From Gemmatimonas sp. UBA7669 (GTDB lineage Bacteria > Gemmatimonadota > Gemmatimonadetes > Gemmatimonadales > Gemmatimonadaceae), in contig NZ_DLHL01000003.1 of the NCBI RefSeq assembly GCF_002483225.1, positions 71,404-135,403 on the forward strand: 64,000 bases of DNA, given 5' to 3'. The position numbers and the translations under genes are program-made. Positions 8,052-17,338 of this stretch are shown piece by piece. The first letter of the stretch is position 1, and every line of letters starts with the position of its first letter. The notes under the pieces were generated by a model. It saw only the letters and a list, made by a program, of their open reading frames with translations, was not told where the DNA came from and made no database searches.

Positions 8052-10655
8052 ATGACTTCCATGATGACTCCCGCGACCGGGTTGGCCACGCCCACGCAGG
8101 CTCCGACATCGATCGCCGGTGCGACAACCCCGCCTGACAACACGACGGCGCTGGCAGGTGCTCCGTTGTCGGTGGCGGAGGCGGCACTCGATGCTGCCAT
8201 TCTCACGGCCTGTGATCGTATCGCCCCGGCCTGGCCACTCGATCGCGCGATCGCGGTGAATCCCTGCTGGGGCTTCATCGACAAGCCCTTCCCGGAGGTG
8301 GCGGCCTCGCTCGCCGCGTTCTCGGGGGCGACGTTGCTCATGCCGCGCAGCTGGTATCGCGATCAGTATCGTGCCGGCCGCTTCACGGACGCCGATCTCG
8401 AAGCGGTACTCAAGCGCGCGGGTGACACACGTCCGCTCACGCAGTTGCTGGCCGCGCTGGCGCGGGATCCGCAGGAGCCCACCCCCTGGGGCTTCATGAC
8501 GGAAGCGGTCGATGCCGGACGCGATCTCACGCATCATTGGTCGTGGCGCGCCTTCGTGCTGCGCGACATCTCGCAGGCCTGCGCGGCCTGCTTCGATGAA
8601 GGACAGGCGCGGTGGAGTCCTGACCGCAGCACGGGCCTGTACGGGGTGTGGCGTACGCTCGCGCGTCACGACCTGGCGCCGCGTCTCCTCATGGGCGCGT
8701 CGCACCACCAGGCCGACATGGATGCGCTGCCCGACGACCCGCGCACGCTCATCGTGGAAGCCGTCGCCGCACTGGGTGTGGCGCCGGAGCACTGGGCGGA
8801 CTACTTCACGGCCCTGCTGCTCAGTGTGAATGGCTGGGCGTCGGCCATGGCCTTCCGTCGCTGGGAGGCGCGTCTGCTCGGCGGTGATGATGAGCAGCTC
8901 GTGCATCTGCTCGCAGCACGTCTGGCCTGGGAGCTGTTGCTTGCGCGGCAGTATGCCACGTCGCACACGATGATGGTGTGGCGCGCCATTCAGCAGGGAT
9001 GGCAAACGGCGGCCAGCGAGGCGGCGGAACTGCGTCGGGATGACTGGCATTTCCAGCGCGCGCTTGAGCTGGCGTATCAGCGCACGCTCACGCGCCGTCT
9101 GCTGCCGGCACCAGCGGCTGACTCGCACACCGCCACCACATCTTCGGCTCCGCGCCGCACCGCCGCGCAGGTCGTGTTCTGCATCGACGTGCGCAGCGAA
9201 GTCATGCGCCGCGCCGTCGAGCGCGTGTCGCCCGATATCGAAACGCTGGGCTTCGCCGGATTCTTCGGCGTCCCCGCAGCATACAAGACCCCCGAGGGCA
9301 CGTTGCGGCCGCAGCTCCCCGGTCTGTTGGCGCCGTCCGTGGTGATTGCCGACGAAGCGGCCGGCAGCGAGGAGCCAACGGATCGTGTGGTGGCGCGCAT
9401 GAAGGCGCGCGCCGCCGCCGGTGTGAGCTGGAAGCAGCTCAGCTCCACACCCTCGAGCATGTTCACCTTTGTCGAGTCGGCCGGTCTGGCCTGGGCGGCC
9501 GCGCTATTGCGCGACGGGCTCAAGCGACTCGCGCCCACGCGTGATCCGCTGCGTGCAGATGACATGACGCCGAGCGCGCCCCAGCTCACCCGCAGCACCG
9601 ATGGCACGCTGATTGGCGATGAGCAGCGCATCGCGCTGGCGGCCGGAATCCTGCGCACCATGAGCCTCACCCAGGACTTTGCGCCACTGCTGGTGTTGCT
9701 GGGCCACGGCGCCTCAACCAGCAACAACCCGCAGGCGGCCGCGCTGCAGTGCGGAGCCTGTGGGGGCCAGACGGGCGAACTGAACGCGCGCGCTGCCGCG
9801 GCGCTGTTGAACGACGCAACGGTGCGAGTCGGTCTCGCGCAGCTCGGCATCGATCTTGGCGAGACGTTTGTGCTGGCCGGCCTGCACGACACGACCACCG
9901 ACGACGTCACGTTGTACGACGTGGAGCACGTGCCGTCCGCGCACACCGCGGCGCTCGAGATGCTGCGCAACACGCTGCGCAACGCCGCCGACGTTGCGCG
10001 CGCCGAGCGCGCCCCCGGCCTCGGCATCACGGCCGCGACGACGGAAGAACTGGCCTCGCGTATTCGTGCCCGCGCGCGTGATTGGGCGGAGCTGCGCCCC
10101 GAGTGGGGACTGGCTGGCAATGCGGCGTTCGTGATTGCGCCGCGCGCGCGGACGCGTGGCCTCGATCTGGGTGGGCGCGTCTTCCTGCATGACTATCGGT
10201 GGTCGCAGGACAACGAGTTCCGCGTGCTCGACCTCCTGTTGTCCGCGCCGATGGTGGTGGCGCACTGGATCAACCTGCAGTACTACGCGTCCACGGTGGA
10301 TCCGCTGCGCTACGGCAGCGGCAACAAGGTGCTGCACAATGTCGTCGGCGGACGTCTGGGCGTGCTGGAAGGCGGCCAGGGCGATCTGCGCATCGGTCTC
10401 GCGCGGCAGTCCGTACACGACGGCACCGCGTGGCGTCACGAGCCACTGCGTCTCTCGGTGTTTGTTGAAGCGCCAACCGATGCCATCGACGCGGTGCTGG
10501 CCCGTCATCGCAGCGTGGACGATCTCGTGCGCAACGAGTGGGTGCACCTGCACTGCCTCGACCCGATCAGCGGCATGGTCACGCAGCGTCGGGCCGACGG
10601 CTGGCACGAAGTGGAGTCCTGGGACGTGCACATCGGCGCGCTGCACGCCAACTGA
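8052..10655 (+). CDS. dabA: DabA, zinc-dependent CO2-hydrating subunit (DUF2309/UPF0753)
   Basis: Large soluble/peripheral partner of DabB with a beta-carbonic-anhydrase-like zinc site. Counting from the ATG at 8052 (867 residues), the metal/catalytic residues are visible as Cys377 and Asp379 (VFCIDVRSEVMRR), His552 (LLGHGAS) and Cys567 (LQCGACGG). The spacing His to Cys (15) equals that reported for the characterised Halothiobacillus protein. The open frame extends upstream to 7953 inside dabB. I prefer 8052 because it avoids the overlap and the extra residues look like dabB read in another frame. It ends in front of a strong hairpin terminator. Confidence 0.92.
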   Translation: MTSMMTPATGLATPTQAPTSIAGATTPPDNTTALAGAPLSVAEAALDAAILTACDRIAPAWPLDRAIAVNPCWGFIDKPFPEVAASLAAFSGATLLMPRSWYRDQYRAGRFTDADLEAVLKRAGDTRPLTQLLAALARDPQEPTPWGFMTEAVDAGRDLTHHWSWRAFVLRDISQACAACFDEGQARWSPDRSTGLYGVWRTLARHDLAPRLLMGASHHQADMDALPDDPRTLIVEAVAALGVAPEHWADYFTALLLSVNGWASAMAFRRWEARLLGGDDEQLVHLLAARLAWELLLARQYATSHTMMVWRAIQQGWQTAASEAAELRRDDWHFQRALELAYQRTLTRRLLPAPAADSHTATTSSAPRRTAAQVVFCIDVRSEVMRRAVERVSPDIETLGFAGFFGVPAAYKTPEGTLRPQLPGLLAPSVVIADEAAGSEEPTDRVVARMKARAAAGVSWKQLSSTPSSMFTFVESAGLAWAAALLRDGLKRLAPTRDPLRADDMTPSAPQLTRSTDGTLIGDEQRIALAAGILRTMSLTQDFAPLLVLLGHGASTSNNPQAAALQCGACGGQTGELNARAAAALLNDATVRVGLAQLGIDLGETFVLAGLHDTTTDDVTLYDVEHVPSAHTAALEMLRNTLRNAADVARAERAPGLGITAATTEELASRIRARARDWAELRPEWGLAGNAAFVIAPRARTRGLDLGGRVFLHDYRWSQDNEFRVLDLLLSAPMVVAHWINLQYYASTVDPLRYGSGNKVLHNVVGGRLGVLEGGQGDLRIGLARQSVHDGTAWRHEPLRLSVFVEAPTDAIDAVLARHRSVDDLVRNEWVHLHCLDPISGMVTQRRADGWHEVESWDVHIGALHAN

Positions 10656-10670
10656 GGTCCGACAACATGC

Positions 10671-10696
10671 TCCCGGCAGCGCACGGGCTGCCGGGA
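10671..10696. terminator. Hairpin terminator between convergent genes
   Basis: A perfect 10-bp stem (TCCCGGCAGC with GCTGCCGGGA) and a 6-nt loop lie 15 bp after the dabA stop and just before the stop of the convergent protease gene. There is no T-tract on either side, so it may act as a bidirectional or Rho-assisted terminator. Confidence 0.65.
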
Positions 10697-10713
10697 CGCA
10701 TGTCGGGATGCAC

Positions 10714-11670
10714 TCAGGACACGATGGTGAGGCGGGGTCGTTCCATCATGGGTTCGGCCGCTGCCATGACCTCTTCAGCGCTGGCCCGCACCGACCAGGC
10801 AAAACCGCGGGCCGCGATGGCCGGCTCAACCAGCCGGGCGCCAAGGAAGTATCCGGCCCGTTCGGGGAGCACGACGCGCTCCACCGTGCGGGCTTCGTCG
10901 CTCATGCCGCCCGAGAGAAAGCGGAGACGCAGCCCCAGGGCGGCCCGGTCATAGTCGCGGCTGGCCGCGCGCTGCAGCACGGGCTCCACCTCGCGAATGC
11001 GCGCATATTGCCGGCGCGCAAAGCCGAAGTACTCCCAGGCCGCGTGGCCGGGACTCACGGCACGCGACACCTGCACGGCCAGTCCCTCGTTGACCAGCAG
11101 CTCACGCAACGTGGCCTGACGCCCCGTCTCCCAGTAGGAGTAGTAGCCGCCGGATTCGGCCACGAGCGAACGCATGCTGCTCTGGCTTCCGGGCGCGGTG
11201 TAGCGAATGACGTGCGTGATTTCGTGCGCCAACCAGAGCGGAATGAGCTCGGGATCAAGACCCAGCGCCTGCGTGTCGGGGTTGGTCACACCCGTGAAGT
11301 GCTCGAGGCAGACAAAGGCCACCCCGCGGCCGTTCACCACCAGCTCCCCGGCATTGGCGGCCCCGACACCCACCATGAGCACGATGTCGTAGCTCACATC
11401 GACGTCGAGCAGCGTGCGCACCTTTTCTTCGGTGTCGCGGGCGAGCGCCACAAGATCGGTGGTGGCAAGCAGCTGGTGCAGGTCGCTGCGATCGGCGGCC
11501 ACGGTGGACCGCACCACTTCTTCGAAGTGGGGCCCAGAGGGCTCCAGGACATAGTTGTCCCAGTAGGCCGTCAACAACGCCCGGTGACGATCGAAGTACT
11601 CGAGGTACGCCGCGAAACGATCGTCGGCGTCGAGAACGGCGAGGAAATCCGGAATGAGATTGATCAACAT
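10714..11670 (-). CDS. Predicted zinc-dependent protease (DUF2268-like)
   Basis: A 318-residue protein with a zincin motif HEITHV (WLAHEITHVIRY), followed about 50 residues later by a Glu in NEGLAVQVSRAV that could be the third metal ligand. This arrangement resembles DUF2268 putative Zn-dependent peptidases. No signal peptide is evident with the chosen start (MLINLIPDF, ATG at 11668-11670). The longer frame to 11754 adds an Arg-rich stretch with no family resemblance. The substrate is unknown. It is convergent with dabA, separated by a hairpin. Confidence 0.6.
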   Translation of the reverse strand: MLINLIPDFLAVLDADDRFAAYLEYFDRHRALLTAYWDNYVLEPSGPHFEEVVRSTVAADRSDLHQLLATTDLVALARDTEEKVRTLLDVDVSYDIVLMVGVGAANAGELVVNGRGVAFVCLEHFTGVTNPDTQALGLDPELIPLWLAHEITHVIRYTAPGSQSSMRSLVAESGGYYSYWETGRQATLRELLVNEGLAVQVSRAVSPGHAAWEYFGFARRQYARIREVEPVLQRAASRDYDRAALGLRLRFLSGGMSDEARTVERVVLPERAGYFLGARLVEPAIAARGFAWSVRASAEEVMAAAEPMMERPRLTIVS

Positions 11671-11890
11671 CAACGACCCGGGATCGGGAGGCCGGCGCGA
11701 TCGAGACGTACGCGCATATGCTGCGCAACCCACTCGCCGAACGAGACGCGGCAAGATAGCCCGACGCGGACATCACAACAAGACTTTTCCCCGCCGCCGG
11801 GTGTCATGAATGTGGACAACCCCACGGGGTGCTCAACTCCGCTGCCGGCGCAGCCGACACTGTATCGACATCACCGTGTCCCGATGCGCC

Positions 11891-12544
11891 ATGACCACGC
11901 TTCATCTCATTGAACTCTCCTGTCCGGTATGCGCCCGGTCCTTCCGTTCGCAAACCGTCGTGGCCACCAACGGCTACGGCGGCAAGCGCACGGATTTCCA
12001 CGAGCGCGCCGCCGGCATGCAACCCCTGCCCTACTTCGTGCATCTCTGCACGCAGTGTGGCTATGCCGGGGTAACACGCGACTTCGGCGACGAGGTCGAA
12101 TTGACCGAACTGATTCGCACGCGAGTGTGGACCGAGTTGGGACCGGCCTTGCGACACGCGCTGCCTTCGGGCTCCCTCAAGTACGAGCATGCGGCCAAGG
12201 TGGCGCAGTGGCTTGGCCAGGACGCCCGGTATCTTGCCGATCTGTATCTGCGAGCGGCGTGGTGCTGCGTCGACGAGGGCGACGTGGAAGCGGAACGCTA
12301 CTTCCGTCGTCACGCCGCCTGGAGGTTTGCCGAGGCGCTCGACGCCTGGGATGGCGTACCGGCCGAGGAACGGGCGGTGATCACCTATCTGGTCGGCGAG
12401 CTGTGGCGGCGCATCGGTGACGATGAGCAGGCCCAATCCTGGTTTGACCGTGTCGAAGACGAGGTGACCGAACCCTCGGCGCAGGCCTGGGTGCTGGAAG
12501 TAGCTGCGCAGCAGAAGCTCGCGCCGCGCGAGTGGTTCACCTGA
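11891..12544 (+). CDS. DUF2225 family protein
   Basis: 217-residue cytoplasmic protein resembling DUF2225. It has an N-terminal zinc-ribbon-like pair of CxxC motifs (LSCPVCARSF near residue 10 and LCTQCGYAG near residue 57). A helical, TPR-like C-terminal region contains ARYLADLYLRAAWC. Function is not established for the family. The start ATG at 11891 is chosen because the Cys motif begins directly after it; the frame open to 11810 adds an unrelated basic segment. The stop codon lies inside a short tandem repeat. Confidence 0.7.
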   Translation: MTTLHLIELSCPVCARSFRSQTVVATNGYGGKRTDFHERAAGMQPLPYFVHLCTQCGYAGVTRDFGDEVELTELIRTRVWTELGPALRHALPSGSLKYEHAAKVAQWLGQDARYLADLYLRAAWCCVDEGDVEAERYFRRHAAWRFAEALDAWDGVPAEERAVITYLVGELWRRIGDDEQAQSWFDRVEDEVTEPSAQAWVLEVAAQQKLAPREWFT

Positions 12545-12568
12545 TCGTCACCTGATCGTCACCTGATC
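12538..12568 (+). repeat. 11-bp tandem repeat, about 2.8 copies
   Basis: The unit CACCTGATCGT is repeated twice exactly and then partly a third time. It spans the stop codon of the DUF2225 gene and the gap to upp. Each unit carries a TGA in the same phase, so copy-number change would not alter the protein. Confidence 0.8.
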
Positions 12569-12579
12569 CGCCGCGTCGC

Positions 12580-13227
12580 TCAGCGCGTGCCGAACAGGCG
12601 GTCGCCGGCGTCGCCCAGTCCGGGCAGAATGTAGCCGTGTTCGTTGAGCTCGCGGTCGAGACTGGCCGCGAGCACCGGCACATCGGGATGATCCGCCGCG
12701 AGTCGCGCGACGCCCTCCGGCGCCGCGACCAGGCACAGAAAGCGGATGCGCGTGGCCCCCGCCCGCTTGAGTGACGACACTGCCGCCGAGGCGCTGCCCC
12801 CGGTGGCCAACATGGGGTCGAGCAGCAGGAAATCGCGCTCGCTCGCGTCGGCCGGCACCTTGAAGTAGTAGTCCACCGGCTCGAGCGTGTCGTGATCGCG
12901 ATAGAGCCCAATGTGGCCAACCCGCGCCGACGGCATGAGACGCAGGATGCCTTCCACCATGCCGAGGCCGGCACGGAGAATGGGCACCAGTGTGAGCTTC
13001 TTGCCGCGCACCGTCCACCCCGACGTGGTTTCCAGCGGCGTCTCCACCCGCACGGGGTCGAGTTCGAGATCGCGCGTGGCCTCGTAGGCCATCAGCATGG
13101 CGATTTCGTCCACCAGTTCCTTGAACTGCTTGGTGGGCGTGGCGCGATCACGCAGCAAGGTGATCTTGTGGCGGACCAGCGGGTGGTCTACGATGCGCAA
13201 CGTGGGCAAGGCATGCGACGAGGACAT
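12580..13227 (-). CDS. upp: Uracil phosphoribosyltransferase
   Basis: Salvage enzyme that converts uracil and PRPP to UMP. It has 215 residues from the ATG at 13225-13227, the normal length. Type I phosphoribosyltransferase features are clear: VPILRAGLGMVEG, the PRPP-binding loop LLLDPMLATGGSA, and the C-terminal uracil-binding YILPGLGDAGDRLFGT. An upstream extension to 13275 is possible but lacks homology. It is convergent with the DUF2225 gene and divergent from the DUF2156 gene, whose 5' end may overlap it. Confidence 0.94.
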   Translation of the reverse strand: MSSSHALPTLRIVDHPLVRHKITLLRDRATPTKQFKELVDEIAMLMAYEATRDLELDPVRVETPLETTSGWTVRGKKLTLVPILRAGLGMVEGILRLMPSARVGHIGLYRDHDTLEPVDYYFKVPADASERDFLLLDPMLATGGSASAAVSSLKRAGATRIRFLCLVAAPEGVARLAADHPDVPVLAASLDRELNEHGYILPGLGDAGDRLFGTR

Positions 13228-14695
13228 ACCCGAAGCTAGTGCGGATCTTGTGCGGCTGCACGGGCGCACGGCCACGGCCTTCCGTTCACTGGGCCGCGAC
13301 CTCCTGCGCTGGTACTGGCGGGCCTCACCTGAGGTGGCCGCCTCCGACTCGGTCGCCTCCGACTGGGCTGCACAGAGTCCACGGGCCTTTGTGGCCTACC
13401 TCGAGGTGCGGCGCGCACGCGTGGCGGCCGGCGAGCCGGTGGCTTCGCTCGATGACTTGCTGACGGTGGCCGAGCGCTTTGTGGATGACAGCGCCGCCCG
13501 CGGTCAACGCGCGAGCTTCTTTGGTACCGAAGGCCGACTGGTGCAATCGCCGCGCTTCGCCCGCCGACTGCTGGGCGAACAACCCGTCTGGAATCCGCAG
13601 GCATGGACTGCACACCGTCAGGCTCACCGCTCGTTGCGTGAACAATGTCGCCGGGCGCGAGCCAAGGGTGTGGCCATTCAGGAAGTCGATGCACGGCATG
13701 TCACCGCCGGCGCAACAGGCGAAGCGGTGCAGCAACTCGTGACGCGCTGGCGTGCCACACGCAGCATGTCCCCCATGGGATTTCTCGTGCAGATCGATTT
13801 CACCACCCAGTCCGCCGCGCGGCGCGTGTTTCTCGCGCAGCAGAACGGACAACTGGTCGGACTGCTCGCCATGGCGCCGGTACCTGCGCGCGCTGGCTGG
13901 CTGCTGGAACATCTGCTGCGCGATCCCGACGCACCCAATGGCACCGCAGATCTGCTTGTGGATCACGCCATGCTGCAGCTCGCGGCAGACGGTGTGACCT
14001 GGGCCTCGCTCGGACTGGCTCCGCTGCACGGTCCGGTGGACGGTTGGCTGCAGCGCGTGCGACACTGGTCGCGTCCCCTGTTCAACTTCGAGGGGCTTGC
14101 CGCATTCAAGCGCAAGCTGCGACCCGACCGCTGGGAGCCCATCTATCTGGCATGGCCGCGGGAAGGTTCGGGATGGCGCGCCTTGCTGGATGGTCTGCGC
14201 GCGTTTGCCGGAGGATCGCTGCTGCGGTTTGCGCTGCGCACGATATTCCGTGGCCCCACGCCATTACTGCGTGCGCTGTGCTGGCTGCTGGTGCCGTGGA
14301 CGCTCGTGCTGGCGGCCGCGCCAACCGCCGCGTGGTTTCCGCACACCGCCGTACACGCGGCCTGGGTGCTGTTCGATGTGCTGCTTGTGGTGGCGCTCTG
14401 GACGCTGCTGCGTCGCCAGGCGTTTGCGCCACGCACGACGGTGGCGCGCCGACACACGGCCCGACTGGCTCTGCTGCTTGCCACCTGCGTGAGTCTTGAT
14501 GCGCTGCTCACGGCCTGGCAGGCCTGGGCGTTCAACATGCCGCGCGTCCACACCGTGGTGGACGTCGTTATCGTATGGCTGGCCTGTCTTGGTCCACTGG
14601 TGGCGGCGCCGGTACTATGGGGTGCAGCCCGCCGGCTGCGCGTTCTTGCTCGTCCACGTCCACAACTCGACTGGCCTTCTTCTCTCACGACATGA
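13193..14695 (+). CDS. DUF2156 protein (MprF/LPG-synthase C-terminal-like) with C-terminal membrane helices
   Basis: About 500 residues. The first two-thirds resemble the DUF2156 GNAT-fold domain found in phosphatidylglycerol lysyltransferases: LHGRTATAFRSLGRDLLRW near the N-terminus, then GFLVQIDF, LLVDHAMLQLAADGV and NFEGLAAFKRKLRPDRWEPIYL. The last third has several hydrophobic segments (from about residue 375), so the catalytic domain precedes the membrane part, the reverse of MprF. It could transfer an aminoacyl group to lipid or modify another envelope substrate; this is inference. The start may instead be GTG at 13250, avoiding overlap with upp. ATGA overlap couples it to the LOG gene. 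Confidence 0.65.
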   Translation: MRNVGKACDEDIPEASADLVRLHGRTATAFRSLGRDLLRWYWRASPEVAASDSVASDWAAQSPRAFVAYLEVRRARVAAGEPVASLDDLLTVAERFVDDSAARGQRASFFGTEGRLVQSPRFARRLLGEQPVWNPQAWTAHRQAHRSLREQCRRARAKGVAIQEVDARHVTAGATGEAVQQLVTRWRATRSMSPMGFLVQIDFTTQSAARRVFLAQQNGQLVGLLAMAPVPARAGWLLEHLLRDPDAPNGTADLLVDHAMLQLAADGVTWASLGLAPLHGPVDGWLQRVRHWSRPLFNFEGLAAFKRKLRPDRWEPIYLAWPREGSGWRALLDGLRAFAGGSLLRFALRTIFRGPTPLLRALCWLLVPWTLVLAAAPTAAWFPHTAVHAAWVLFDVLLVVALWTLLRRQAFAPRTTVARRHTARLALLLATCVSLDALLTAWQAWAFNMPRVHTVVDVVIVWLACLGPLVAAPVLWGAARRLRVLARPRPQLDWPSSLTT

Positions 14696-15309
14696 CACCG
14701 CCGACCCTTCCTGTCACCCCGGTCGTTCTGCAGCGCGTAGGTGTGTACTGCGGCGGCAACGACGGAGCCCGTCCTGCGTACGTTGCCCTCGCCCGCACGC
14801 TGGGACAGACACTCGCGCGGCGTGGCATCGGTCTGGTGTATGGCGGGGGCCGCACGGGACTCATGGGCGCCATGGCCGACGCCGCGCTTGCGGCCGGCGG
14901 TGAAGTGATTGGGGTGATGCCACACGGTCTTGTCGAACGCGAAGTCGCGCATCGCGAGCTGACACACCTGCACATTGTGGACAGCATGCATGAGCGCAAA
15001 GCCATGATGGCCAGTCTGGCCGATGCCTTCATCACGCTGCCCGGCGGCATCGGAACACTCGAGGAGTTCTTCGAGACCTGGACATGGGCGCAACTGGGCG
15101 TGCACAGGAAGCCCATGGGCTTGCTGGACGTCGATGGATTCTGGGAGCCGTTGCTGAGCATGCTGGCATACATGGACAGCGAGGGATTTCTGCGTGGCAA
15201 TCCGCGCGCCTGGCTGCTGCACGAACATCATGTAGAGCGCCTGCTGGTCGCGTTGGAGGCATTTGTAGCACCAGAGGTCCGAACATGGGCGCGTTTGTCA
15301 GAGACATGA
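14692..15309 (+). CDS. LOG family protein (nucleoside-5'-monophosphate phosphoribohydrolase-like)
   Basis: 205-residue Rossmann-fold protein of the LOG/TIGR00730 family, whose members cleave the N-glycosidic bond of (cytokinin) nucleoside monophosphates. Motifs visible are GVYCGGNDGARP, YGGGRTGLMGAMADAAL and the catalytic LPGGIGTLEEFFE. The ATG at 14692 overlaps the upstream stop as ATGA, suggesting translational coupling with the DUF2156 gene. The physiological substrate in bacteria is usually not cytokinin and remains unknown here. Confidence 0.9.
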   Translation: MTPPTLPVTPVVLQRVGVYCGGNDGARPAYVALARTLGQTLARRGIGLVYGGGRTGLMGAMADAALAAGGEVIGVMPHGLVEREVAHRELTHLHIVDSMHERKAMMASLADAFITLPGGIGTLEEFFETWTWAQLGVHRKPMGLLDVDGFWEPLLSMLAYMDSEGFLRGNPRAWLLHEHHVERLLVALEAFVAPEVRTWARLSET

Positions 15310-15359
15310 TGCGCGACTTGCGTCACACTTCGCGTCACGTGTGACACTGCTTGCCCACG

Positions 15360-15380
15360 GCGTGCTCTTGCCGAGCACGC
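15360..15380 (+). terminator. Hairpin after the LOG gene
   Basis: GCGTGCTC and GAGCACGC form a perfect 8-bp stem with loop TTGCC, 50 bp after the LOG stop. No T-tract follows, so termination is probable but not certain. Confidence 0.45.
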
Positions 15381-15460
15381 TGGCGTTGATGATGTTGCGA
15401 GGAGCGATGGCAATGAACGCGACGTGACGTGTCCCCCGTCACCATTCGAGGAGCCGAATC

Positions 15461-16585
15461 ATGAGCGACGTCGCTCGATTCACCACTGACGGACTGCCGC
15501 CACTGGCACTGCATCGACCCGACGAAGCGTCCGTGGCCTTTCACGGGCTGCTGGGCAGCAGCGCCATCATGCGCGAGGCGTTCGAACGCCTCGAGCGCGT
15601 GGGTCGCACCGACGTCACGGTATTGCTCACTGGTGAGAGTGGCACCGGTAAGGAGCTGGCGGCCCGTGCTCTGCATGCCGTGAGCACACGTCAGCAGCGT
15701 CCACTCGTCGCCCTCAATTGCTCGGCGCTCCCCACCGAACTGGTCGAGAGTGAGTTGTTCGGGCACACACGTGGCGCGTTCACCGGCGCGGTGCGCGATC
15801 ACGGCGGACTGTTCGAAGCGGCTCATGGCGGCACGCTGTTCCTCGACGAGATTGGCGACCTCGGCATCGGCGCACAGGCCAAGGTGCTGCGCGCGCTCGA
15901 GAGCGGCGAGGTGCAGCGCGTGGGCGGCACCAAGCCCACACGCGTGGATGTCCGCGTCATTGCGGCCACCAATCGTCCGCTCGAGCGCATGGTCGCCGAC
16001 GGGGCGTTTCGCGAGGATCTGCTGTATCGCCTGAACGTGGTGGTCATCACGCTGCCGCCGCTGCGCGCACGTCCGCAGGACATTCCCATGCTGGCACAGC
16101 ACTTCCTGCGACAGGTGGGGATGAAGCACCCGCAGACCGCGCAGCGCATCAGCGAGGAGGCCATGGCCTGCCTTGTTGCCTATGCCTGGCCTGGCAATGT
16201 GCGCGAGCTGCGCAACGTGCTCGAAGGTGCCCTGGTGCTGGGTGACGGACTCACTCTCGAGCCTCGGCATCTTCCACCCGTGCTCCGAGAGGCTGCAATG
16301 CCCTCGGGTGGTGTGGAGGACGATGCCGCCAAGGCCCTGGTGGCAGCCACCATGCATCTGTCCTTCTCGGAAGCGCGCGAGCAGGCTCTCGAGGCATTTG
16401 ACCGGGCCTTTCTGTCTGCGGCGCTGGCACGTCATGGTGGCAACATTGCCCAGACGGCGCGCACACTGGGATTACATCGGCAATCGCTGCAGAAAGTGCT
16501 CGCGCGCCGCTCGCTGCGCGCACGGCGCCCCGCGTCCCCGTCCGAGGCGGCTCAGCCCGACGCCACGCCGTCCGACACGCCGTAA
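15461..16585 (+). CDS. Sigma-54-dependent Fis-family transcriptional activator without receiver domain
   Basis: 374 residues. The AAA+ activator domain begins near residue 25 and contains Walker A GESGTGKE, the sigma-54-contacting loop GAFTGA, Walker B TLFLDEIGD and the sensor region RVIAATNRPLERMV with arginine-finger area REDLLYRLNV. A C-terminal Fis-type helix-turn-helix follows (GNIAQTARTLGLHRQSLQKVL). There is no N-terminal response-regulator domain, so control must come through a partner or expression level, as in PspF-like proteins. It is preceded by a GGAG-type ribosome site. The 3' end overlaps the convergent gene by 34 bp. Confidence 0.9.
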   Translation: MSDVARFTTDGLPPLALHRPDEASVAFHGLLGSSAIMREAFERLERVGRTDVTVLLTGESGTGKELAARALHAVSTRQQRPLVALNCSALPTELVESELFGHTRGAFTGAVRDHGGLFEAAHGGTLFLDEIGDLGIGAQAKVLRALESGEVQRVGGTKPTRVDVRVIAATNRPLERMVADGAFREDLLYRLNVVVITLPPLRARPQDIPMLAQHFLRQVGMKHPQTAQRISEEAMACLVAYAWPGNVRELRNVLEGALVLGDGLTLEPRHLPPVLREAAMPSGGVEDDAAKALVAATMHLSFSEAREQALEAFDRAFLSAALARHGGNIAQTARTLGLHRQSLQKVLARRSLRARRPASPSEAAQPDATPSDTP

Positions 16586-17088
16586 CGCCATTCGCGCAGT
16601 AACGCGCCATCACCGAAGACCTCGCGCACGCTGGTGAGCGCATCGGGGAGGCAGCACCAGTACTGCGGCGACTCGAAACGCTCGGCCAGCGGCGCATCGT
16701 GAAAGCGCCAGCGCAGCAGTTCGCTGCGGATGAGCGTCCAGACATCGCGCATGGTGGCGGCCGACTCTGTGAGGAGGCGTCGCGGCAATAGAGGAATCAC
16801 GCGCACCAGTGCGTGGCTATCGGCCGGCACGTTTTCTCCGCGATCGCAGTGTGCGCGGTCGTGCGTGACCGCCGCGTCCTCGTGTGCGGTGCAGTCATTC
16901 GGCTGCACAATGTGCAGCATGGGGTACGCAGCATCGTCGAGAAATCGCGGTGGCTCCACTACCAGCACGTCACGCTGCGTGGCACAGGCCTGCGCCATGG
17001 CGCGCGTCGGCGCAGCCGGTGACTCCCAATGCACCGCAGCAATGAATACGACGGGCGTGGGGCGGGGCAGGTCGGCGCAGTGCGGCAT
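16552..17088 (-). CDS. Hypothetical protein, resembles the N-terminal part of a glycosyltransferase
   Basis: 178 residues from the ATG at 17086-17088, which has a GGAG ribosome site about 9 bp upstream. A GTG at 17139 is an alternative start. The N-terminus (TPVVFIAAVHWESPAAPTRA, then RDVLVVEPPRFLD) resembles the first Rossmann half of GT-B glycosyltransferases, but the protein is too short to include the donor-binding half. It may be a truncated relic or an unrelated small protein. No other domain was recognised. Confidence 0.5.
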   Translation of the reverse strand: MPHCADLPRPTPVVFIAAVHWESPAAPTRAMAQACATQRDVLVVEPPRFLDDAAYPMLHIVQPNDCTAHEDAAVTHDRAHCDRGENVPADSHALVRVIPLLPRRLLTESAATMRDVWTLIRSELLRWRFHDAPLAERFESPQYWCCLPDALTSVREVFGDGALLREWRYGVSDGVASG

Positions 17089-17338
17089 CGCAGCGTCTCC
17101 AGAGACAAAACGTGAGCGACCAATGCGTGCGTTGCGCACCGAGTGATGCCTCGTGTGCCCCGCAGCTCATGCATACGACAGCAAGTATCGTCGTGTCTGC
17201 TTGCGGAGCAAGTGACGTGCCGCACGTTCAAGAGGGAAATGCGGCGCAGTTCGTGCGATGTGTCACGGCGCGGACACGAAGGATGTGCAACATTGCGTGG
17301 CGTAAGCGGTATTCAACGAAGGACATGCAGGAGCAGAC

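Noticed and set aside
10135..11913. 592-residue plus-strand frame
   Set aside because: It runs through dabA in the wrong frame and then antisense to the protease gene. The Arg/Trp/Ser-rich composition is typical of high-GC shadow frames.
15319..15360. Possible sigma-54 promoter and operator before the Fis-family activator
   Set aside because: TGACAC and TTGC are only 3 bp apart instead of 5, so the -24/-12 spacing does not fit. A GTCACAC/GTGTGAC inverted repeat exists but is too weak to call.
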